Shown piece by piece: positions 8,741-18,100 of a stretch of DNA of 62,510 bases. The stretch covers positions 1 through 62,510 of IMG/VR virus record IMGVR_UViG_3300035698_030975; one strand, given 5' to 3'. The translations under genes were made by a program, and so were the position numbers. A model generated the notes under the pieces. It saw only the letters and a list, made by a program, of their open reading frames with translations. It had not been told where the DNA came from and did not search any database. This DNA is from a virus. Each line of letters begins with the position of its first letter. Positions within the stretch are counted from its first letter, which is position 1.

Positions 8741-8784
8741 GCCCCGGCTTCGCTTTTCGCATGGCGTTGTCGGGGCATTTTTTC
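8741..8784 (+). terminator. Rho-independent terminator of the structural block
   Basis: GCCCCG (8741-8746) pairs with CGGGGC (8771-8776) around an inner GC-containing loop region and is followed by a T-run. It ends the structural block before the sigma-70 promoter at 8830. Confidence 0.75.
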
Positions 8785-8829
8785 TTACGACATAAGTCGT
8801 TGATAACAAATGACTTACAAAAAATACAC

Positions 8830-8858
8830 TTGACATTCTAAGAATCTTGACGTATACT
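8830..8858 (+). promoter_or_regulatory. Consensus sigma-70 promoter
   Basis: TTGACA (8830-8835), a 17-bp spacer and TATACT (8853-8858) form a near-perfect host sigma-70 promoter. A 7-bp hairpin (GGGTCAA/TTGACCC, 8869-8888) would sit at the very 5' end of the transcript. The layout matches the promoter at 23253, so both probably drive early expression by host polymerase. Confidence 0.85.
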
Positions 8859-8919
8859 ATTGGAGTCCGGGTCAAATTGTATTGACCCTTTCCGAAAATC
8901 CTTAAGACAAGGGGTAATA

Positions 8920-10062
8920 ATGTCAAAGGATTCTATTTTAGAGGCTCGTGATAAGCAAGTAGCTCAAGTAGCCGCCAAACTCAAAGCACTAGGGGTTGAA
9001 GTCGCAGACCCCAACACGGGAGAGATAAAGAGGACAGGGCGATTCAAACATGCATTACCCGCTCCTTTTCGCCAAGAAGACCAAAACCCCAACCAAAACT
9101 CTGAAGAGAAGATGCGACAACGAGCATGGGAACTTGGGATGGATAACCAGCGTTACTATCTTGAACAAGCTGCCAAAACTGACGATCCTTGGCATTTCCA
9201 CACCAAGGGAAACGATCAGTATAGTGAATGGATCGTTGTGACAGAAAAGATGATGGAAGAAATCATCGAACATTACAACACTCATGAGATCTGGGGCAGT
9301 AATCGCAGAAAGAAAAACAAGGCTATTCAATATTATTCCTCAGATATCATTAATAAAGTATGGTTCCCCACACCAGAAACGGTCGCATTTGATATTGACA
9401 ATTCTTTGGAAGATGGTCAAAATCGGTATTATGGTGGATTGACTGCGGCGGAAAAACTGCGTAAAAAAGGCATAGATTTCGACAAAGAATATGGAGGAGT
9501 GCTCTTCTGGCACACCTTCAACGCCCTCCCGCGTGCCAGACTGTTTATGGATCAAGGCGTTCGTCGCACGCCTATGGATCGTATCAACTTTACGATGGAT
9601 AATACCATCGGGCGTTCGTTGCCTAGTATCGCTGGGTCTATGATGAGAGGTATGCATGTGGGAAATACCTTTAGCGATACCGAAATTGTTGAATTTTGCA
9701 ATCAATACGGAGAGGTGATTGCTTGGACTTATCATGCTTTTAAACCAGCACGTTCAATTATGCGTGCAGCAGTAGCAAAAGCTGCACTTTGGTATGGTCC
9801 CGATGTTGTTGAAAACTTTTGTGAGCGGTTTTCAAAATTGGCTTTCACGACAGATAAGAACGATCCGGCTAAACGGTTGTATCTTTGGTACAAGAGTACT
9901 AAAAAATCAAGCCAAAATGGCGCTCTCGAAACTTATCAAAAAACTGTAGCAGCGTTAAGAGCCGAAGCAGAAGGACGAGGAATTGGTGGCTTGAGAGCCA
10001 CCATAAAAGATATTTTTGAGTGGGAACGTCACGAAAACCAATGGATCGTTCCTAATCACTAA
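8920..10062 (+). CDS. ParB-like phage protein
   Basis: A 380-residue protein similar in pattern to phage ParB/Srx-fold proteins: a Y-Y-S-S-D-I-I-N-K-V-W...S-L-E-D-G-Q-N-R-Y-Y-G-G block near residues 130-180 resembles the V-x-x-Y-x-x-D-M-x-x-G-x-W...D-G-Q-H-R-L-x-A signature. The distal part (R-R-T-P-M-D-R-I-N-F and a helical repeat) is typical of the same phage family. The ATG has AGGGG just upstream, and the gene sits directly behind a strong promoter with its own terminator, so it is likely abundant early. Its C-terminal half is paralogous to the gene at 11849. Confidence 0.5.
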   Translation: MSKDSILEARDKQVAQVAAKLKALGVEVADPNTGEIKRTGRFKHALPAPFRQEDQNPNQNSEEKMRQRAWELGMDNQRYYLEQAAKTDDPWHFHTKGNDQYSEWIVVTEKMMEEIIEHYNTHEIWGSNRRKKNKAIQYYSSDIINKVWFPTPETVAFDIDNSLEDGQNRYYGGLTAAEKLRKKGIDFDKEYGGVLFWHTFNALPRARLFMDQGVRRTPMDRINFTMDNTIGRSLPSIAGSMMRGMHVGNTFSDTEIVEFCNQYGEVIAWTYHAFKPARSIMRAAVAKAALWYGPDVVENFCERFSKLAFTTDKNDPAKRLYLWYKSTKKSSQNGALETYQKTVAALRAEAEGRGIGGLRATIKDIFEWERHENQWIVPNH

Positions 10063-10070
10063 AAATATAA

Positions 10071-10098
10071 GCCCCCACGCTCTCGCGTGGGGGCTTTC
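10071..10098 (+). terminator. Rho-independent terminator
   Basis: A perfect 10-bp GC-rich stem (GCCCCCACGC/GCGTGGGGGC) with loop TCTC is followed by TTTCTTTT. It closes the ParB-like gene. Confidence 0.9.
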
Positions 10099-10118
10099 TT
10101 TTCCTTTGTGGGTGTGCC

Positions 10119-11840
10119 ATGTTAGAATTACAATTCATCAAAGTCCCGAAAAAGATCTCGCCTAAAAACTTCAAGGCTACTGAGGATCTGATACGTAAAA
10201 TCTTAAAGACGCTTGGTTTTGGTGGGACGTGGCAAGTAAAATTGTGTCAGCACTTAAGACAAAAAGCTAATTTTAAATTTAAAGTTCTTCGACGTGATGG
10301 AAGTGCTATCAAAATTAGAACAAAAGGCGCCGGAAATGATTCGGCATGGGAATCTATGTTGATCCCCCCTCCAGGATACGTAGTTGGTGATGTGTTTAAT
10401 TCTCTTCGGCAAGTCCATCCTGAAAAATTGATTATACCAATTCCAGCAAAAGCCACAGTGACGGCAGCCACATATCGTTGTGGAACATACGGGTGTGGGT
10501 TTAATTCTAAAAACAATGACGTTTGTATAAATCCTCCTGTAGAGAGTGTTGTGATTGATGGAAACACTTATACGACATGTGCTAAGCACATGTCGTCTAG
10601 TGACTGGTTCGAAGTTACTGCCGCTGCAAGGAGTGTATTTAAACACGAAGAAATGGACACAAAAGAAGTAGTTATATTAAAAAAACGCATAGACGAGAGA
10701 AAACAAAGAAAAGCAAAAGAGAAAGAAAGTCCAAAACTAGAAGCGGCAAAGTCTCTCTTGCTCACGACGCTTGCCGATGGTCCGAAGAAGATCGGTGAGA
10801 TCCTCGTCGAATCTGAAGGTCTATGCGGCAAACGAACCCTGGATGACGCGAAAAAAGATATGGGTCTCGAAACGATTCGAAAAGGACAGGGTAAAACTCA
10901 TCAAGTTTACTGGGGATTGCCGCAGCATATTGAAGTTTGCAAAGAAATAGAAAAACCGCAATTTTCCCTTGAAATTGACCCATTGAGTGTTGAATTGAGA
11001 AACAACACTCAAGCATTACGATCTACCCTACTTACAATAAGTTCTCTTGTTGGATTTAGAATTGAAAAAGGAAAATGCCGACGCGACAAGCAAATGTATG
11101 TTCCGCGAATGCCTCTTTTTAAATCGGTTAAAGAACAATTAAATTTGAAAAAATTCGCTAAAGAATCACAACGAACAACTGGGCATTACAATACAGAGGT
11201 TGGCGCTTACCGCGAATTAATGTCTGGGGTGTGTGATCGAGGATGGGTCACCAGAAATAAAGATGCAAATGAAAGAACGCGAGGTTTTGAATTATCAGAC
11301 GAAGGCATAGAAGAATTAAATGTTATCTTTAAAATGATTGTGGCTCTTGGCAAAGGACGTGAATTCTTAGCTTTGGGATCTGACTATTTTTGGAATCGCT
11401 CCGAGCATTTTGCAACACCAATAACAACTTTTCCAACGCCATCAATAACACCACCGATAAAAACTCTACCGACACCACAAGCAACAACAATTGACACCAA
11501 CAAATTGGCGGCTAATATTGACAAGGTTGGTCCACTAGTTGATGAATTGGAAGCAACAATCAAAGCAACTAAAGAAATACCTCCAATCATCACAGAATTA
11601 AAATCAGATATAACAACTCATAATGACGCTGCCGAGGGTTTAAAAGGCAAACTTGAGGAACAGAGACTAAAAGTAAAAGAACTAGAAACCTACATGGAAG
11701 AGTGGAATGATAGAATTGTTGAACACGAATCCAAAGTAACTAAAATTCGTGAAGACATTCAAAATTGGGAATTGGAAATTCAATCCGGCAAGGAAAAGGA
11801 AATCCAATTAAAACAAAAAATCACAGAAGAACTACAGTGA
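10119..11840 (+). CDS. Large multi-domain protein with winged-helix-like regions and coiled coil
   Basis: A 573-residue protein not recognised as a known family. Residues 1-110 are basic. A Cys-containing segment (C-G-T-Y-G-C...C-I-N-P...C-A-K-H, about 128-170) may bind metal. Two stretches look like winged-helix domains (about 210-265 and 330-405: R-T-T-G-H-Y-N...W-V-T-R-N). A Thr/Pro-rich linker follows, then a long coiled coil from about 480 to the end. DNA binding is inferred. It lies between the ParB-like gene and its partial paralogue. Confidence 0.5.
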   Translation: MLELQFIKVPKKISPKNFKATEDLIRKILKTLGFGGTWQVKLCQHLRQKANFKFKVLRRDGSAIKIRTKGAGNDSAWESMLIPPPGYVVGDVFNSLRQVHPEKLIIPIPAKATVTAATYRCGTYGCGFNSKNNDVCINPPVESVVIDGNTYTTCAKHMSSSDWFEVTAAARSVFKHEEMDTKEVVILKKRIDERKQRKAKEKESPKLEAAKSLLLTTLADGPKKIGEILVESEGLCGKRTLDDAKKDMGLETIRKGQGKTHQVYWGLPQHIEVCKEIEKPQFSLEIDPLSVELRNNTQALRSTLLTISSLVGFRIEKGKCRRDKQMYVPRMPLFKSVKEQLNLKKFAKESQRTTGHYNTEVGAYRELMSGVCDRGWVTRNKDANERTRGFELSDEGIEELNVIFKMIVALGKGREFLALGSDYFWNRSEHFATPITTFPTPSITPPIKTLPTPQATTIDTNKLAANIDKVGPLVDELEATIKATKEIPPIITELKSDITTHNDAAEGLKGKLEEQRLKVKELETYMEEWNDRIVEHESKVTKIREDIQNWELEIQSGKEKEIQLKQKITEELQ

Positions 11841-11848
11841 GAAAAAAC

Positions 11849-12361
11849 ATGACCACACAAACGAATACCTGGGATGCCGCCGCGTCTAAATACATCGCTG
11901 CTTGGATGATTAGAGGGGTGGATAAAACTAAAATAAGCAACGGAGATATAGAAGAATTTCTTTATAGATGGCGAGAAATTATTGAAGATATAGCTCCTCA
12001 TGTACCGCGAGATCGAGCGGCTATCGGTGCTGCTGTTTGTAAATGTGCTATTTACTACAATCCAAGGCGAGCCATTCTGTTCCTAAAAAACTTTCGTAGT
12101 TTTAACTTTGAAGGAGAGAAAGATCCTTGCTTTCAATTCCGACAATGGTTTGATGGAACTTTACCAAAGTTTTCGGGAGATAATGCCCATAGAATATACA
12201 TGATTACTTTAGTTACATGTCGAGCTTTTTGTGAATATCGCACAAACTTGCCTCGACGAAACGACGGAAGTAACAGACTTAGAGTTGATAAAGTAAAAGA
12301 TCTTTTTGAGTGGACAGAAAATTGGTCTCCTTTAGGCTTAATCGAAAAAAAGGCTGTCTAA
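11849..12361 (+). CDS. Paralogue of the ParB-like protein C-terminal half
   Basis: A 170-residue protein of unknown function. It matches the distal half of the 8920 protein in order: W-M-I-R-G-V...I-S-N-G-D-I-E-E-F, a run of small and aromatic residues ending Y-Y-N-P, and a closing V-K-D-L-F-E-W-T-E (compare I-K-D-I-F-E-W-E). It therefore looks like a stand-alone duplicate lacking the ParB-like part. The ATG at 11849 follows the previous stop by 8 bases; the longer in-frame ORF start at 11765 lies inside that gene. Confidence 0.55.
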   Translation: MTTQTNTWDAAASKYIAAWMIRGVDKTKISNGDIEEFLYRWREIIEDIAPHVPRDRAAIGAAVCKCAIYYNPRRAILFLKNFRSFNFEGEKDPCFQFRQWFDGTLPKFSGDNAHRIYMITLVTCRAFCEYRTNLPRRNDGSNRLRVDKVKDLFEWTENWSPLGLIEKKAV

Positions 12362-12474
12362 ATCCGAAAATAAAACCCTTAATTTTAAGCCATTATTCGA
12401 ATTCTTCTTTGTTGTAACTTGCATTTTTTATTTTCTTTGCTTGTAAGCAAATGTTAATCTTTTAGGATTATTTG

Positions 12475-12951
12475 TCATAATATACCTTCTTGTTTTCTTC
12501 GATTGTATTCTGCAATGAGTAATGCGTCACATATTGCCAATGTAATTTTAATATGAGGAAATAATTGTTGTGCTTTAGATTTAAGTCTGTTTTTAAATTC
12601 TGTTTTGCTCTCTGTTTTCAACCTAGAAGATATCCCCATAGATTTTTGCCACATTCTAGGGGCAACCTCTTCAAAAGGAATCCCCGCAGCAACAAGTGCC
12701 ATTCTTAAACCACCATAACCTTTACCAAACTTAAATGTAGACGCAACACCCTGACCTGGCATGGAATGAACTTTTTCTATAATTGCAAAACAATTAGTTT
12801 GTTTGTTTAAAAACCAAGTCCAAATATCAAATTCGGTTGCAGGCATTTTAATTACATCTATTACTTCTGTTGTTACTTCTGTCGTTGTTGATTTAATTAA
12901 TGCTAGTCCGCCCGATTGTCCTGGATCTATTCCAATGTAAGTTTTAATCAT
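12475..12951 (-). CDS. RuvC-like Holliday junction resolvase
   Basis: An RNase H-fold resolvase of 158 residues that would cleave four-way DNA junctions during phage recombination or before packaging. The acidic residues are visible: D9 in G-I-D-P-G-Q-S-G, E59 in I-I-E-K-V-H-S-M-P-G-Q-G, and D142 in I-C-D-A-L-L-I-A-E-Y. Length fits the family. Its Shine-Dalgarno lies inside a 12-bp hairpin (12951-12987). Confidence 0.85.
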   Translation of the reverse strand: MIKTYIGIDPGQSGGLALIKSTTTEVTTEVIDVIKMPATEFDIWTWFLNKQTNCFAIIEKVHSMPGQGVASTFKFGKGYGGLRMALVAAGIPFEEVAPRMWQKSMGISSRLKTESKTEFKNRLKSKAQQLFPHIKITLAICDALLIAEYNRRKQEGIL

Positions 12952-12987
12952 TATTTTCCTTTACTATAGTAATAAAAAGGAAAATAA
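12951..12987 (-). promoter_or_regulatory. Hairpin sequestering the RuvC-like Shine-Dalgarno
   Basis: TTATTTTCCTTT (12951-12962) is perfectly complementary to AAAGGAAAATAA (12976-12987). In the minus-strand mRNA the helix covers the AAGGA ribosome site and part of the start codon of the resolvase gene. This would repress translation until the helix opens. The pairing is seen directly; the control role is inferred. Confidence 0.55.
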
Positions 12988-13056
12988 TTAACACTATTCT
13001 TCGACAAGTTGGTATTTCGGATTTGTTAGAATAGCAATTGAAGAAAAATTAGCTGA

Positions 13057-14130
13057 TTATTGCTCTAACATCCTCATAACTACTTTTAGTTCACCGTCGA
13101 TTGTTTTGAGTTTGGTAGAGATTTCATCAAATTGTCTTGAAGTTAATTCAGTTTTGTCAATCAAACCTTCGACATTTAATGCTTGCTCCTGTATTTGATT
13201 ACAGAGAGCAAGCATTTTTTTTGGATCAATCATAGGAAATTCCATAGAATCATCTAATTCTAGTTCGGTGATAATTTCATGTGTGGGCTTGATTTTTTCT
13301 GTCTTTAAAACATTGCGATCCCACACATGAGTTCCATTTGATAACATTTCAAACTTTTCAATACTCACCTTGTCTTGGTGACGTAATAACCAAACCTCTT
13401 CAGTTGGCAGTTCTATTATTGGAATTGCAGCTTTATTTAAGAAATTACGAACCTTTTGTGTTGAAGATGTTATTGCGTCTATCCAAATATCTTCAGTAGA
13501 AACAAAGAAAATTTGACCAAGTAATTCATTAAGATCTATTATCCATAGTGTGCGACGATGATTGCGAAACAACCAAAGACGCCTTTCTTCGGATAACTCT
13601 CCAATAGCCACTGCCATAGCTCTTGATGATTCAAGAGCTATACTAGACCAAATATCACAAATTCCAATTAAACCAGGATATTCGCTTTGCTCTCTGTTTT
13701 TTTCTTCCAGAAAGATATGCAATAAAATTTCTGAATCTGTGTCTGATTTTACATCAAATTTTTTGCGCAAAATATTATATTCAACTTCAGGAATTCTTCC
13801 ATTGTGAATTAAAGAAACGGTTAAATCTTCATTCACAAATGGATGATTGTTTTTATTAATATTAGGCGGTCCAACGTTGGGAGTTGCTGCCCGAGCATGG
13901 GCAATGAGAAGATCGGGATTTAAATCTTTTACTTTTTGCCAAATTGGTTTTTTGATTAATTTGGAGGCTCTTCCTGGTTCTTTATGATAAAGTATTTTCC
14001 CGTTACCAGTGCCCCAAAATCCAGCAGCATCTTCTCCACGGCTCTCAATTTTTTCAAAAAGATTAGTAATCAATTCAAAAGATATTTGAGGCTGTTTGGA
14101 CGAACCAATAAATCCACATATTCCACAGAT
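13057..14130 (-). CDS. Class II glutamine amidotransferase, apparent ATC start
   Basis: An Ntn-hydrolase amidotransferase that would take ammonia from glutamine. The N-terminal sequence is I/M-C-G-I-C-G-F-I-G, then R-G-x-D-A-A-G-F, I-A-H-A-R-A-A-T, N-N-H-P-F and L-I-H-N-G-R-I-P, all hallmarks of the domain. Catalytic Cys2 is kept only if translation begins at ATC (14128-14130). The first conventional start, at 14073, would cut 19 residues including that Cys, and an in-frame TAA lies two codons upstream of the ATC. GGAG sits 8 nt before the ATC. The last ~60 residues are a helical tail. The acceptor substrate is unknown. Confidence 0.75.
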   Translation of the reverse strand: MCGICGFIGSSKQPQISFELITNLFEKIESRGEDAAGFWGTGNGKILYHKEPGRASKLIKKPIWQKVKDLNPDLLIAHARAATPNVGPPNINKNNHPFVNEDLTVSLIHNGRIPEVEYNILRKKFDVKSDTDSEILLHIFLEEKNREQSEYPGLIGICDIWSSIALESSRAMAVAIGELSEERRLWLFRNHRRTLWIIDLNELLGQIFFVSTEDIWIDAITSSTQKVRNFLNKAAIPIIELPTEEVWLLRHQDKVSIEKFEMLSNGTHVWDRNVLKTEKIKPTHEIITELELDDSMEFPMIDPKKMLALCNQIQEQALNVEGLIDKTELTSRQFDEISTKLKTIDGELKVVMRMLEQ

Positions 14131-14145
14131 AGATTATTCTCCGTT

Positions 14146-14715
14146 TTACATTCCGGGCATAGGAGGCATTCCTGGCATGGGAGGCGTAGGAGCCCCTTGG
14201 ACGGCTCCAGGAGCCCCAGGTAAAGGAGTAGTGCCCTGTGGATTCATAGGAGCTTGAACTGGTTCTGTAGCCTGCTGCGGGGGTTGTGGAGCTTCTGGAG
14301 CTTCTTCGGGGGATTCGCTAGAACTAGTTGCACTTGTGTCGTCTTTAGGAGCTTCTTTTTCTCCTGATCCCAACTTATTAACAGGCATATCAAGACGACC
14401 CATCAAACCTTCGATTTCACTAGAGGCTGCTTGTAATGAATTTTCTAAATCCTCTTTTGTTTCGATTGCTCTCATAATGCCAACAGCTATTTTTTGTAGT
14501 TGTTGAAGATGCGGTTGTTCGCGGGGATTCCACCGAGTGTGAAGAATACGCCGCATCTGATTAACAACTCCCTCTGAATTGCTTACCAATTGGCGCGTAC
14601 CCAAACCGGCAGAGTTATCAGACAAATCCTGCAACGCATTAAGAATGTCTCCTAATCGTTGACCAAAATAAGCCCTATTTTCATTTAACAAAAATTCTTT
14701 AAATCCAATGTCCAT
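14146..14715 (-). CDS. Probable virion-internal protein with Pro-rich tail
   Basis: A 189-residue protein. The N-terminus (G-F-K-E-F-L-L-N-E) resembles T4 capsid-targeting peptides, followed by about 100 helical residues and then a Pro/Ala/Gln/Met-rich disordered tail from about residue 115. A similar start and tail appear in the protein at 22719. An internal capsid or scaffold-associated role is inferred. It lies 15 bases upstream of the amidotransferase start on the same strand. Confidence 0.5.
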   Translation of the reverse strand: MDIGFKEFLLNENRAYFGQRLGDILNALQDLSDNSAGLGTRQLVSNSEGVVNQMRRILHTRWNPREQPHLQQLQKIAVGIMRAIETKEDLENSLQAASSEIEGLMGRLDMPVNKLGSGEKEAPKDDTSATSSSESPEEAPEAPQPPQQATEPVQAPMNPQGTTPLPGAPGAVQGAPTPPMPGMPPMPGM

Positions 14716-14723
14716 ATTATTAT

Positions 14724-15101
14724 TTAGTAATCTGGGGTTAACTCTACTCTAGCATCTTTTGGTTTAGGGAATTTAACTCCTCTTTTAAGTTTGGCTTTTT
14801 TAATTGCCGCTCGAACTCCCGCAATAGATTTTTTAGCTCTAGGTAGCGTTTCTGCTTGTCCCATTTCTACCAATTCTTTAGCTTTATGTAGATAACGAGG
14901 AGAATAAGGCAATACAATAATCTCTTCAATAGATCCATCTTTATTATAAACTTCTCTCTCTGTTTTAGGAACATAGAAACAAGTAAAACAAAGTTTGGAA
15001 TAGGTTTTTCCATCCACAAAAGGAGTGTTTCTATTTCCAGTACAATATAAATCCATATATTGTCCGCATAAAGGACATAGATCTGATTTTTTCTTAGACA
15101 T
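14724..15101 (-). CDS. Zinc-ribbon hypothetical protein
   Basis: A 125-residue protein with a four-Cys zinc ribbon at the N-terminus (C-P-L-C near residue 9 and C-F-T-C near 38) and a basic Lys-rich C-terminus. Its ATG directly abuts the stop of the ribonucleotide reductase gene, so it is probably translated from the same mRNA. No function is recognised. Confidence 0.6.
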   Translation of the reverse strand: MSKKKSDLCPLCGQYMDLYCTGNRNTPFVDGKTYSKLCFTCFYVPKTEREVYNKDGSIEEIIVLPYSPRYLHKAKELVEMGQAETLPRAKKSIAGVRAAIKKAKLKRGVKFPKPKDARVELTPDY

Positions 15102-18100
15102 CTAGATTACCTCACACGCCCCGCCACCGCACGCAACGGTTTGAAGAATTTCTGTTACGTCTTCATCTTCTTTGAGTTGTGTGTAATCTACATCAACACA
15201 TTCGCGTTTAATATCCATCCAGTGTTTCCAACAATGAACGTGTTTCATTAAATAGGTGCATTTTCTAACATCCGAATCATAATATCTTTCGGCAAATTGT
15301 TTTACGCGCCTAACCCAATCAGTTTTCATTTTCCACTCATTGTGGTCTTTTTCCCATTGTCTATGGTCTTCTAATGTAGACTCTCCGTTAGGCTGTTCTG
15401 GTTCAACCAATGGATTGCTACGTTCCAAAACCACATCACACGCCACCCATAAATCATCATACGCATGGAATCCATCAACTATTAATCCACTAGCCATCAT
15501 AGAACCATCACCATATTGTTTAAGTATTTCTCGGGGCGTTAAAACATTTACCATGGGAGCTTGGGGATAATCTAAATCTCCAGAAGCAGACAAAAGAGTA
15601 ATGCCTGCAAAGTATTTTTTATTCTGATAGATGAAATCAGTTGCTTCTTCCCACTCATGTTCTCTTACGTTAATTGTGTTACTAACATTATGGGTTAACC
15701 ATTCTTGGGTGCATTTTTCTTTTCGTTTTCCTTGTGTTACCCAATTTTTTTGAGTAACAAGAACGAGCTTTAATAATTCTATTGCCGAAAGATCGTTTTT
15801 AGTTTTTGCCCCATCTGGAACTTCTACACAAAATGTAACTACATCATCGCTTTCGTTAGCACTCCAAACGCATTTTTCTGTTGCAATAGGATTTTTGCTT
15901 TTATAAAACTGAAATACGGGTTCTAATTGATTTGCTTGACTTCGACGAAAATATCTTCTTGCATGATGGGGGTGAATTCCACTAGCACTGCCCAAAACAC
16001 AACTGGAAGTTCCGCTAGGCTTAATACAGGTGCATCGGGCTGCTGGATTTATTCCTAATTTAGATGCCATCCATTCGTTGGTTTTAATCACCAAACGAGC
16101 CATTTTTTTCTGCATTTGGGGGTCAAATAATATTTCTGGATTATCCATCATTCCAGTAATACTGACGCCTAGCAAAGATTCTCGTCTAATAATTTTCTCT
16201 GTGGTTTGTCCCAAATACTCAAAATCAGTATATCCCGCTTGAAGAGTTCCCACTATAGCCGCAGCCCGTACAGCTAAAGCTAAATCTTCTTCACACTTAA
16301 CGCGACGACCATTAACTTCTGACAAATTACATACAGCCCATCCGGATTTTCCTGTTTCTGGATCTACTGGCCATGTAGAGATTTCGCCACAATTGCCAGT
16401 AACAATACCATTGGCAATCATGGTGTTGGTTTTATATTGCTTTAAGCAAAAAACATCATCATTGCCAACATAATCAATGCTTCTAATACGAGTTGAATAT
16501 TTTTCTATTTTTTTACACTGAACACCTCTTTGCTTTAAATAAACATTAGCAATGTCTTCTTTCCTTCCCAAAATTCCAATCTGTTCTTTAAAACGAATAA
16601 AATTTGGTCTATTTATAATTAATTCATAATTAGGTTTGCACCAATATTTTTTTACGCCCTCATTGCCATCTGGCAAAGATCTAAATTCGCCAGGGCGTCT
16701 AAAATAAACCCCACTAATTATGCCAAAATTAGTAAGTAATGTTTGAATTTCTTGCAGAAGTATTTCGTTGGATTGAGTAAGACGATAAGATAAAGTTGAT
16801 TTTGTGTGTTGTTTGCGCTCTTTATGTTGAACGCTTCCATCTCCAAAAAACATCCCTTGTAAATAACCAATTACAAACTCCTCCGATCCATTCCAAACAC
16901 ATTCTGGAAGGTTTTTCTTAATCGTAGATGGATTGTCAATAAGCAAAATCTCTTTTAACAATCTATACAGGCGTCTTCCTCCTATTCTTTTTTTATCACA
17001 ATCCCCACTCCAATCATTTTCAATATTTTCATTAAAATGTTGTTTGTCTAGAATTTTGATTTCAGAATTAACAATTTTTTTGATATAATCCAACTGCTCG
17101 AAATCATCTTGCCACATGTCAATAAACGCCGTTCCTGCTCCCGCTCTCGAAAATGTTCCATCAGATGTAATTAATCCAAGAATTAGACCTTGTTCGTAAG
17201 TACCACGCTCTCCAAAAGCTCCCTTTCCAGATTGTAAATAAATAACGTCACCTTCAGATAATTCATCTAATCGCTTTCTACCATTTGGAGTTGGAAAAAT
17301 ATGATTTTCAGTAGCTTTAATGGAATGCCCATGTTTAGTTCTAATTTCAAAAATGGGAACATTTTTTTGCGTTAATTTGGCATTAGAGGCTTCGACAAAT
17401 TCTATTCCCAACTCCGCGCATATTTTTTCTTTCCCAATTCTTTTATCAGCCAACAAAATATTAGAACTTTTTTGTAAATTTTCTATCTTTATTAATCCAA
17501 GATTTGTTGCAATACGGGTGTCTCTATGAAGGCACGGATTACATACGGCCTCTGTACTGTCTGTAAAATAAAAACCCGGTTCTCCGTATTGCTTCAAAAC
17601 CTCAATAAATTTAGTAAAATCTTCTTTTGTAAGATCATCTTTCAATAATACTACAGAGTTGTTGGATCTTGCTCGTTGTGGATTTTCATCGCGCCAATTA
17701 CCTGTTTTGGCATTCATCATTTCTTCATCATCTTTGCTAAACAAAGCAATTGTCGCAGATCGACGAACACCGCCTGAAAGAACGGCATCTGATGTATGCA
17801 TTGTGATGTCATATGCATCAATTGGAGATAATCTAGATTGTCCTTTTCCAACACAATCGTCTAATAGTTTTCTAATGATCTCTAATGATCTTTTTAATGG
17901 CTCTGGTCCTGGGGCTTTTCCTACGCCAGAAGAAACAGGAAATCCCTTGGGACGAATAACAGAATAATCAAAAACCACTTTATTGCCTTTCCAATCGGCA
18001 TAATTTGGATGAGGAATATAGGTGGCAAGAAGAACTCCTAAAGAATCAGCCCAACCTTCAATTGTATCGGGGATTACAAATATTTTTTCCGCAGCATCTA

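Noticed and set aside
10247-10831. Minus-strand ORFs opposite the coiled-coil protein gene
   Set aside because: They overlap one another and the long plus-strand gene, lack ribosome sites and have no recognisable protein features.
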